Source of the DNA: an uncultured Coriobacteriaceae bacterium
Lineage (GTDB): Bacteria; Actinomycetota; Coriobacteriia; Coriobacteriales; Eggerthellaceae
Direction: 5' to 3'
DNA length: 12,849 nucleotides
NCBI GenBank assembly: GCA_900550385.1
Contig: URRZ01000062.1
Location: 1 to 12,849 of the forward strand
The position numbers and the translations under genes were made by a program. Positions 7,341 to 12,849 of the stretch are shown here, piece by piece. Every line of letters starts with the position of its first letter. Positions within the stretch are counted from its first letter, which is position 1. Below the pieces are notes generated by a model. It saw only the letters and a list, made by a program, of their open reading frames with translations, was not told the origin of the DNA and searched no databases.

Positions 7341-8663
7341 TTAGACGTGGAACTGCCAGCTGAAGACGCCGATCGTGCTGCAGATCGCGGCGATGATGCT
7401 CAGGAACACGGCCATGCCGATGAGCGGCAGGAACATGCTGTCGCGGACCTTCTCGTCCTTGACGTTCGCCAGGGTCAGAGAACCGCCACCGGAGAACGGC
7501 GACACAGCGGAGGCATTCGCGCCGACGCAGATGCCCGCGTACACCGAGTTGTAGTTCAGGCTTGCCTGGGCGGCTGCCATGTCGGGCACCAGGGCGAACA
7601 GCGTCGGGTCGACGACGCCGGCGCCTGCCGCGAAGACCGACATGAAGGCGGCCAGCAGGGTCATCATCGGGGCGATGGCGATGACGGGCACGTTCGAGCC
7701 GACCCAAGAGCCGATGAGCTCGATGGCGCCGCCCTCGACGGCCACGTTGACCAGCGTGCAGATGCCGCACAGCATCATGATGGTGCCCCACGGGATGTGC
7801 TTGACGATGACTTCCTTGTCATTGGCGAGCTTCAGCAGGCCGCAGACGAAGGCGAGGCAGAAGGCCACGAAGGAGATGTCCAGCTTGCTGGAGAGCGTGC
7901 CCATGACGGCGATGCCCAGCTTGCCCAGCAGCGAGGGGACGACCATGAGGACGACCAGCAGGAGGATCAGAGCGAGGGTCTGCTTCTGCTTGGAGGTCAT
8001 GGGCTCGGGCTTGACCAGCAGGTTCTCGTCCTCGAACTTATTGGCCTTCCAGCCCTTGAAGACGATGAACAGGATCACGCCGCAGATGATGGAGAACAGG
8101 ACGTTGGACAGGAACACGCCCAGCAGGATGCCCTGCGTGTCGCCGGCCAGCGCGCCCTGCTCGATGACGCCGCGCTGGATGCTGGCGCCCTGGCCCCACG
8201 GGACCTGCGCGCCGAAGTAGGAACCGACGTTGACCATGGTGGCGCCGAACAGCGGGTTCAGGCCCATGCCCATGGACAGCGGGATGATCAGCGGCATGAG
8301 CACTGCGTTAGGCGCGTAGGGGCTGGCGCCGGTCATGCAGATGCAGCCGGAGATCAAGAAGAAGATCCACGGGAGGATCTTCGGATGATGGCGGAAACGG
8401 TACGCCATGATCTGGGTGATCTTGGTCAGCGTGCCGTTGGCGTTCGCGTAGCCGAAGAACCACGTGATCGAGATGATGATGAACATGATCTTGGTCGGCC
8501 ACAGGTTGATGACGTCGCTCGTCTTCATGCCCAAGCCGTACACGGCGATCAGGTAAGCGAAGACGATGCCGCCCAGGCCGACGCTGAACTTGAACTTGTT
8601 GCCTAGGAAAATGGATACAACGATTCCGGCGATGAACAGAATCATAACGACTGATGCGTCCAT
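7341..8663 (-). CDS. MatC/SLC13-like carboxylate transporter
   Basis: A 440-residue polytopic inner-membrane protein with about 11-12 hydrophobic helices and a cytoplasmic-looking charged loop at 205-227. It resembles ion-transporter-superfamily permeases of the MatC (malonate/dicarboxylate carrier) and SLC13 type. Two Gly/Ser/Pro-rich re-entrant-like segments support this: GASPYAPNAVLMPLIIPL (112-129) and GANASAVSPFSGGGS (381-395), one in each half, as in the inverted-repeat fold where they bind substrate and cation. The start has AGGAGG (8672-8677) at 8-base spacing. It is the first gene of the minus-strand unit, diverging from the GRE activase, with the MmgE/PrpD gene downstream. The context suggests it imports the carboxylate used by those enzymes. 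The exact substrate and coupling ion cannot be read from the sequence. Confidence 0.82.
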   Translation of the reverse strand: MDASVVMILFIAGIVVSIFLGNKFKFSVGLGGIVFAYLIAVYGLGMKTSDVINLWPTKIMFIIISITWFFGYANANGTLTKITQIMAYRFRHHPKILPWIFFLISGCICMTGASPYAPNAVLMPLIIPLSMGMGLNPLFGATMVNVGSYFGAQVPWGQGASIQRGVIEQGALAGDTQGILLGVFLSNVLFSIICGVILFIVFKGWKANKFEDENLLVKPEPMTSKQKQTLALILLLVVLMVVPSLLGKLGIAVMGTLSSKLDISFVAFCLAFVCGLLKLANDKEVIVKHIPWGTIMMLCGICTLVNVAVEGGAIELIGSWVGSNVPVIAIAPMMTLLAAFMSVFAAGAGVVDPTLFALVPDMAAAQASLNYNSVYAGICVGANASAVSPFSGGGSLTLANVKDEKVRDSMFLPLIGMAVFLSIIAAICSTIGVFSWQFHV

Positions 8664-8703
8664 TCAGGCTCCCTCCTGATATCGAAGTCTTATCCCCTAT
8701 ATC

Positions 8704-8749
8704 CGACATGAGACGGGCTCGTGGCCCCTTACGAGCCCTTCCCATGTCG
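8704..8749 (-). promoter_or_regulatory. Compound hairpin in the carrier mRNA leader
   Basis: Nested perfect inverted repeats: outer CGACATG (8704-8710) / CATGTCG (8743-8749), a symmetric 4+4 internal loop, and inner GGGCTCGT (8715-8722) / ACGAGCCC (8731-8738) with an 8-nt apical loop. It ends 40 bases before the carrier start. No T tract follows on either strand, so it is not an intrinsic terminator. A shorter GATAT...ATATC pairing follows, next to the ribosome binding site. It does not match a riboswitch class I know. Confidence 0.55.
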
Positions 8750-8755
8750 CCCACC

Positions 8756-8761
8756 ATAGTA
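8756..8761 (-). promoter_or_regulatory. Putative -10 box for the carrier gene
   Basis: The minus strand reads TACTAT at 8761-8756. The predicted start point, 7 bases on, is about 8749, exactly the first base of the compound hairpin. No good -35 box is visible; TGCGCC lies 17 bases upstream. This is a weak call, strengthened by the coincidence with the hairpin. Confidence 0.35.
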
Positions 8762-8796
8762 AATGCGCGGCGCGCCCGGGCGCATGCGTTGCGGGC

Positions 8797-8843
8797 AAAC
8801 GTGTACGTTGCGCGACAGCTCTGTGTTTAAAATGTGTACGATG
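8797..8843. promoter_or_regulatory. Two 14-bp direct repeats spaced 33 bp
   Basis: AAACGTGTACGTTG (8797-8810) and AAATGTGTACGATG (8830-8843) match at 12 of 14 positions, and their 33-bp offset is close to three helical turns. The first contains the dyad AACGT-GT-ACGTT. They lie between the divergent carrier and activase genes and look like paired regulator sites, perhaps for the PucR-type protein encoded nearby (inference). Confidence 0.45.
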
Positions 8844-8854
8844 AATACGTTATG

Positions 8855-8870
8855 AAAATGGTCCCATTTT
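8855..8870. promoter_or_regulatory. 16-bp operator-like palindrome
   Basis: AAAATGG-TC-CCATTTT is a perfect 7-bp-arm palindrome with a 2-bp centre in the divergent control region. It sits 100 bases before the activase start and 12 bases after the second GTGTACG repeat. Such an A+T-rich dyad stands out in this composition and is a plausible repressor or activator site. Confidence 0.45.
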
Positions 8871-8896
8871 TGAGCGCCCGCGAAGCGCCTCGCGCG

Positions 8897-8905
8897 TGCG
8901 ACAAT
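8897..8905 (+). promoter_or_regulatory. Possible extended -10 for the activase gene
   Basis: TG-C-GACAAT has the TGn extension and the conserved A and T of a -10 box. It would start transcription near 8912, leaving a leader of about 59 nt. There is no convincing -35 box. Other A+T-rich hexamers upstream (TATGAA at 8851, TAAAAT at 8828) are alternatives. Confidence 0.25.
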
Positions 8906-8970
8906 GGGGCGGTTTCGAAAGGGTCGCGGGAAGGGGGCGGCGGCCCTCCCTCACGAGGCAAGGAGCGAAG

Positions 8971-9915
8971 ATGACCTCTGCAGACGAGACTGCGAACGCG
9001 CAGTTGAAAGGCCGGGTGTTCGACATCCAGCGCTATTCCATCCACGACGGCCCGGGCATCCGCACGACCGTGTTCCTGTCGGGCTGCCCGCTGCGCTGCA
9101 AATGGTGCCAGAACCCCGAATCCAACACCCCCGACTCGAAGCTGTTCTTCCTGAAGGAGAGCTGCGTGGGCTGCGGCGCCTGCGTCAAGGTGTGCCCCCA
9201 CCACGCCATCAGCATCGTCGACGGCAAGGCGCACACCGACCGCGCGCTATGCGAGGCGTGCGGCATCTGCACGACGGTGTGCATCCCCGAAGGCCGCGAG
9301 GTGGTCGGCGAGACCATGACGGTGGACGAGGTGGTGGGCAAGGCGCTCGAGGACAAGATGTTCTACGACGGCTCGGGCGGCGGCGTCACCCTGTCGGGCG
9401 GCGAGGTGCTGATGCAGCCCGATTTCGCGGCGGCCATCCTGAAGCGCTGCAAGGAGGAGGGCGTCCACACCTGCATCGAGACGTGCGGCTTCGCGAAGTG
9501 GGAGCGCTTCGAGAAGATTCTGCCCTACGTGGACCTGGTGTTCTACGACTTCAAGAACATGGATCCCGAGAAGCACCGGGAGGGCACCGGCATCGACAAC
9601 GAGCTGATCCTCGAGAACGCCGCGCGCGTGTACAACGAGGCGCATAAGCCCATGCACGCCCGCGTTCCCACCATCCCCGGCTACAACGACTCCGACGAGA
9701 ACATGGAGGCGATGGCCGACTTCATCCTGGAGAAGATGGGCCCCGACGTGGAGGTGAACCTGCTTCCCTACCACAGCATGGGCGATTCCAAGAACGACCG
9801 CATGGAGATGCCCGAGGAGGGCCGCTTCGAGGCGAAGCCGCCTTCCAACGAGCATATGGAGCATCTGCGCTCGCTGCTGGAGGCGCGCGGCCTCACGGCC
9901 ACGATCGGCGGTTAA
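8971..9915 (+). CDS. Glycyl radical enzyme activating protein (radical SAM)
   Basis: A 314-residue radical SAM enzyme that abstracts a hydrogen from the conserved glycine of its partner GRE, using S-adenosylmethionine and a [4Fe-4S] cluster. The radical SAM motif is Cys39-x3-Cys43-x2-Cys46 (CPLRCKWC), after DIQRYSIHDGPGIRTT (18-33), a hallmark of GRE activases. Two ferredoxin-like cysteine sets follow: Cys65/68/71/75 and Cys94/97/100/104, each C-x2-C-x2-C-x3-C. They mark the longer activases of non-PFL GREs. The SAM-binding LSGGEVLMQ is at 141-149 and DFKNMDPEKHREGTG at 193-207. The ATG at 8971 is chosen for AAGGAG at 8960-8965. Its partner is almost certainly the GRE at 10323, yet a terminator lies between them. 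Family sure; partner inferred from proximity. Confidence 0.95.
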   Translation: MTSADETANAQLKGRVFDIQRYSIHDGPGIRTTVFLSGCPLRCKWCQNPESNTPDSKLFFLKESCVGCGACVKVCPHHAISIVDGKAHTDRALCEACGICTTVCIPEGREVVGETMTVDEVVGKALEDKMFYDGSGGGVTLSGGEVLMQPDFAAAILKRCKEEGVHTCIETCGFAKWERFEKILPYVDLVFYDFKNMDPEKHREGTGIDNELILENAARVYNEAHKPMHARVPTIPGYNDSDENMEAMADFILEKMGPDVEVNLLPYHSMGDSKNDRMEMPEEGRFEAKPPSNEHMEHLRSLLEARGLTATIGG

Positions 9916-9947
9916 GCGCCGCATCGGACAGGACGTTTTCCCGAACG

Positions 9948-9980
9948 CAGGGGGCGGTTTTCCGCCCCCTGTGCATTTTT
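9948..9980 (+). terminator. Intrinsic terminator after the activase gene
   Basis: Perfect 10-bp arms, CAGGGGGCGG (9948-9957) and CCGCCCCCTG (9962-9971), with a TTTT loop, then TGCATTTTT. It begins 32 bases after the activase stop and should separate activase and GRE transcripts at least partly. Confidence 0.82.
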
Positions 9981-10322
9981 ACACTGCAATTCGCCGGGGG
10001 CGTGGATGGGTTGCATACATCGCCTAGGGCGCGCCTTCCGCCAAAGCGGCGCATAATTCCAGCTCAAACGGTGTTTTCAGAGGTAAATCCGCCCTGTGTG
10101 CGCGGGTTGCCGCCAAGATGCTCGCGCCGCGCCGGGCGCTTCGAGCGGATAATACGGGGTGCAAAGAACGGTTTCGCGCGATGACATCCGCGCGGCGCCG
10201 GTCGAAGGAGGGCGGCCCCCTTTGTGCCTTCCCGAAAGCCGGTCGACCGTCGGAGGGCGTCGACAAGCCATTCTTCCACGTTTTCACAACGGGGTTTCCA
10301 AAAACGAAAGGATGTGGATTGC
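9981..10322 (+). promoter_or_regulatory. 342-bp GRE upstream region, no gene seen
   Basis: I see no convincing gene here. It should contain the GRE promoter: GATAAT (10148-10153) and CATAAT (10052-10057) are possible -10 boxes, neither with a good -35. Structural elements are a small hairpin CCGC-CAAA-GCGG (10038-10049), a bulged hairpin AAGGAGGG/CCCCCTT (10205-10222), a direct repeat GCCGGTCGA at 10197 and 10238, and two GTCGAC sites. A CGTTTT/AAAACG pairing lies just before the ribosome binding site AAAGGA (10307-10312). A long mRNA leader with regulatory structure is possible. Confidence 0.35.
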
Positions 10323-12722
10323 ATGAACGAACGCGTGAAGAGGTTGAGGGAATCGCTCCGCGTGGAGAAGTTCCCCATCTGCGTTGAGAAGGCCAAGATC
10401 ATCATGGACTCCTTCCAGCGCAATGAGGGTCGCCCGACCATCATCCGCCGCGCGCAGGCAGTCGCCGACTACTTGGATGCAAAGACGCTGTTCATCGAGC
10501 CCGACGAGCTGATCATCGGCAACGTCGCCTGCAAGCCGATGGGCATGGAGCTGGGCTCCGCCGGCCCCGGCTGGCCCGATGACGACCTGGACGACCTGCT
10601 CGCGGGCGGCCAGATCACCATCACCGACGAGGATCGCGCCACCATGCGCGGCTTCGACTCCTACTGGAAGGGCAAGGGCCGCACGATCGACGAGCGCCAG
10701 GGTTCCTACTACGACGACGAGCGCCTGTGGCCGTTCATCAAGCGCGGCTTCCTGTGCCCGCCGTGGCAGCGCAAGGACCAGGGCCGCGGCCAGGGCGCTG
10801 CGGGCTCCGGCTGGGGCCTGGGCATGGGCCCCATGTGCCTGATCGTGCCCGACTACGCCAAGGTCGTGCATGAGGGCCTGGGCAAGGTCGTCTCCGACGC
10901 CGAGGAAGAGCTGCGCAACCTGCGCTACACCTCCGCCGACGCCATCTACAAGGCCGACTTCCTGAAGGCCGTGCTCATCGTGTTCCCCGCGATCATCCGC
11001 CTGGCCAACCGCTACGCCGACCTGGCCGAGAAGATGGCTGCCGAGGAAAGCGATCCCAAGCGCGCCGAGGAGCTGCGCGGCATCGCCGAGGTCTGCCGCA
11101 ACGTGCCCGAGCATCCCGCCCGCACGCTGCAGGAGGGCATCCAGGCCTTCTACTTCTACTGGCTGCTGGTCGCCTCCGGCACCACGCCGGGCGGTCGTTT
11201 CGACCAGTACATGTACCCGCTGTACAAGGCCGACATCGAGGCCGGCCGCCTCGACCATGACGGCGCCCTGGAGCTGCTGGAGTGCCTGCGCATCAAGATC
11301 ATGCAGCTGAACTTCGTCGGCGGCGGCAAGGGCCAGCGCGAGAAGTGGGCTGGCATGGCCCGTTGGCACAACTTCGTCATCGGCGGCTGCGACCGCGATG
11401 GCAAGGACGCCACCAACGAGCTGTCCTACCTGCTGCTGGAGTCCGCCAAGGACTGCCAGACCCCGCATCCTACCCTCACGGTGCGCGTGAACAAGGACAC
11501 CCCCGAGGAGTTCATGCACGCGGCGCTGGACGTGGTACGCGAGGGCATCGGCATGCCGGCGTTCATCAGCGAGGATAGCTACGTCAACTTCGTCGTCAAC
11601 GAGGGCGTGCCCATCGAGGAAGCCCGCGAGTTCGCCATCGCCGGCTGCCTGGACGTGCAGCTGCCCGGCGCCTCCCGCAACAACGCGTTCGGCATGTTCA
11701 TCGTCCCGATGGTCGTCGAGCTTGCCATGAACAACGGCCGCAACCCCAAGACGGGCGAGCTGCTGGGCGAGGAGACCGGCGAGTTCACCGACTTCAAGAC
11801 CTACGACGAGTTCTTCGAGGCCTTCAAGAAGAACCTCAAGCACATCATGGGCGAGATCGCCGAGGAGCATAACATCCTGCTGATCGCCCAGCGCGACGCG
11901 TTCCCCGACGTCATCACCAGCGCCCTGCTGAAGGACGGCATCAAGGTGGGCAAGGACGGCCTGAACCGCCAGCTGCTGTTCGAGAACGGCTCGGCCATCA
12001 ACATGGTCGGCATGGTGAACGCCGCCAACTCCCTGGCTGCCCTGAAGAAGCTCGTCTACGACGAGAAGAAGGTCACGCCGGAGCAGATGATGGAAGCCCT
12101 GAAGAACAACTGGGAGGGCTACGAGGACGTCCAGAAGATGTGCCTCGATGCGCCTAAGTTCGGCAACAACGACGCCTACGTCGACGATGTGGCTGCCGAC
12201 CTGTGGAACGTCTACGCCGAGACCGCGCGTTCGTTCAACTCCGTGTTCGACAAGCCGGTCCTGCCGACGGCCATCTCCATCACCGCGCATGCGCCTGGCG
12301 GAGCCCTCACCGGCCCCACCCCCGACGGCCGCTTCGACGGCGAGACCTTCGCCGACGGCTCCGTCTCCCCGGTTCAGGGCACCGACCTCAACGGTCCTCT
12401 GGCCGTGCTGCAGAGCGGCATGAAGCTCCCGCAGGACAAGTTCATGGCCTCGCTGCTGAACATGAAGTTCTCGCCCTCGGCCCTGAAGACCGACGCCGAC
12501 CTGAAGAAGCTCTCGGACATGATCCGCGTTTACTTCGCCAACGGCGGCAAGCACGTCCAGTTCAACGTCGTGAACAAGGACACGCTGGTCAAGGCCCAGG
12601 AGACCCCGAAGGAGTACCGCGACCTGATCGTCCGCGTCGCCGGATACAGCGCCTACTTCACCACGCTGACCCCGCGCGTCCAGAACGAGATCATCGAGCG
12701 TACCGAGAACGTCGCCCTGTAG
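10323..12722 (+). CDS. Glycyl radical enzyme, pyruvate formate-lyase superfamily, unassigned subgroup
   Basis: A 799-residue glycyl radical enzyme in the usual size range. The C-terminal glycyl loop is RVAGYSAYF (771-779), with Gly774 the radical site. The active-site cysteine is Cys442 in AIAGCLDVQLPG (438-449). A single cysteine, not Cys-Cys, excludes pyruvate formate-lyase. The residue two after it is Asp444, where the glycerol, propanediol and hydroxyproline dehydratases, choline lyase and isethionate lyase carry Glu as I know them. Other landmarks: GGRFDQYMYPLYKADI (290-305), FVIGGCDRDGKDATNELS (351-368), PHPTLTVRVN (381-390) and GPTPDGRFDGETFADGSVSP (664-683). The ATG at 10323 is chosen over an upstream in-frame ATG at 10224 because MNERVKRLRE is the typical start and AAAGGA precedes it. 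Lysine codons are almost all AAG, suggesting high expression. Reaction unknown; context points to a carboxylate substrate. Confidence 0.93.
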   Translation: MNERVKRLRESLRVEKFPICVEKAKIIMDSFQRNEGRPTIIRRAQAVADYLDAKTLFIEPDELIIGNVACKPMGMELGSAGPGWPDDDLDDLLAGGQITITDEDRATMRGFDSYWKGKGRTIDERQGSYYDDERLWPFIKRGFLCPPWQRKDQGRGQGAAGSGWGLGMGPMCLIVPDYAKVVHEGLGKVVSDAEEELRNLRYTSADAIYKADFLKAVLIVFPAIIRLANRYADLAEKMAAEESDPKRAEELRGIAEVCRNVPEHPARTLQEGIQAFYFYWLLVASGTTPGGRFDQYMYPLYKADIEAGRLDHDGALELLECLRIKIMQLNFVGGGKGQREKWAGMARWHNFVIGGCDRDGKDATNELSYLLLESAKDCQTPHPTLTVRVNKDTPEEFMHAALDVVREGIGMPAFISEDSYVNFVVNEGVPIEEAREFAIAGCLDVQLPGASRNNAFGMFIVPMVVELAMNNGRNPKTGELLGEETGEFTDFKTYDEFFEAFKKNLKHIMGEIAEEHNILLIAQRDAFPDVITSALLKDGIKVGKDGLNRQLLFENGSAINMVGMVNAANSLAALKKLVYDEKKVTPEQMMEALKNNWEGYEDVQKMCLDAPKFGNNDAYVDDVAADLWNVYAETARSFNSVFDKPVLPTAISITAHAPGGALTGPTPDGRFDGETFADGSVSPVQGTDLNGPLAVLQSGMKLPQDKFMASLLNMKFSPSALKTDADLKKLSDMIRVYFANGGKHVQFNVVNKDTLVKAQETPKEYRDLIVRVAGYSAYFTTLTPRVQNEIIERTENVAL

Positions 12723-12765
12723 CCTGCAAAGGCTGCCCGGCCTAGAGCCGGAAAGCGAATAGGAG

Positions 12766-12800
12766 GCGCCCGCACCCGAAACGGTGCGGGCGCTTTTTTT
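12766..12800 (+). terminator. Intrinsic terminator after the GRE gene
   Basis: Perfect 11-bp arms, GCGCCCGCACC (12766-12776) and GGTGCGGGCGC (12783-12793), with a 6-nt loop and seven T (12794-12800). It lies 43 bases after the GRE stop and is the textbook terminator of the window. The remaining bases to 12849 show no gene. Confidence 0.93.
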
Positions 12801-12849
12801 CGAGGCTTCGGTAGTTTGTGTGACAAGGGGCTAGCCTAGGCAGCAACGC

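Noticed and set aside
7347..8606. A 419-codon plus-strand frame opposite the carrier
   Set aside because: The product is Asp/Glu/His/Gln-rich with no membrane helices, typical of the complement of a hydrophobic protein gene.
9948..9980. Reading the hairpin after the activase as a riboswitch for the GRE
   Set aside because: It is a simple 10-bp stem with a T tail directly after a stop codon; an ordinary terminator explains it.
10063..10069. CTCAAAC as a shared operator with GTTTGAG at 5715-5721
   Set aside because: It is a single 7-mer without a second half-site near the GRE, too short to distinguish from chance.
10284..12554. A 756-codon open frame on the minus strand opposite the GRE
   Set aside because: It is a mirror of the strongly biased GRE codons; its Leu/Val/Gly/His-rich product has no domain or plausible start signal.
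10323..12722. Naming the GRE as pyruvate formate-lyase, choline lyase or arylacetate decarboxylase
   Set aside because: It lacks the Cys-Cys pair of pyruvate formate-lyase and the Cys-x-Glu motif, and the neighbouring genes do not match those pathways. A specific name would be a guess.

Overview
The window is about 12.8 kb of high-G+C DNA (mid-60s percent by eye) with strongly G/C-ending codons. The class B sortase, the iron-sulfur type PurF, the glycyl radical enzyme and the PucR-type regulator together suggest a strictly anaerobic gut actinobacterium of the Coriobacteriia. I would guess the Eggerthellaceae (Eggerthella/Gordonibacter/Adlercreutzia type). That placement is inference from gene content and composition, not from a marker gene.

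Left third (1-3955), housekeeping. A class B sortase, cut by the left edge, overlaps purF by 4 bases. purF is followed by a 170-bp spacer holding a dispersed-type palindrome, then a promoter and purM. purM ends in a strong intrinsic terminator. The purine genes catalyse the first and fifth steps of IMP synthesis. A second palindrome, related to the first, overlaps the stop codon of the convergent regulator gene.

Right two thirds (3945-12800), a catabolic island. It holds five genes on two strands. On the minus strand, in transcription order, are a MatC/SLC13-like carboxylate carrier, a MmgE/PrpD family enzyme and, after a terminator, a PucR/CdaR-type regulator. Diverging from the carrier on the plus strand are a radical-SAM glycyl radical enzyme activase and, after another terminator and a 340-nt leader region, a 799-residue glycyl radical enzyme (GRE). 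A strong terminator closes the locus.

How they may work together (inference): the carrier imports a di- or tricarboxylate, the activase installs the glycyl radical on the GRE, the GRE and the MmgE/PrpD enzyme transform the substrate by C-C, C-O or decarboxylation chemistry, and the PucR-type protein senses it. The GRE has the active-site order Cys-Leu-Asp instead of the Cys-x-Glu of the characterised dehydratases and lyases. The MmgE/PrpD protein also departs from the family at positions that are usually catalytic. I do not recognise the pathway; it is the best candidate for an undescribed system here. The 307-bp divergent control region carries several operator-like dyads and a compound hairpin that would form the 5' end of the carrier mRNA.
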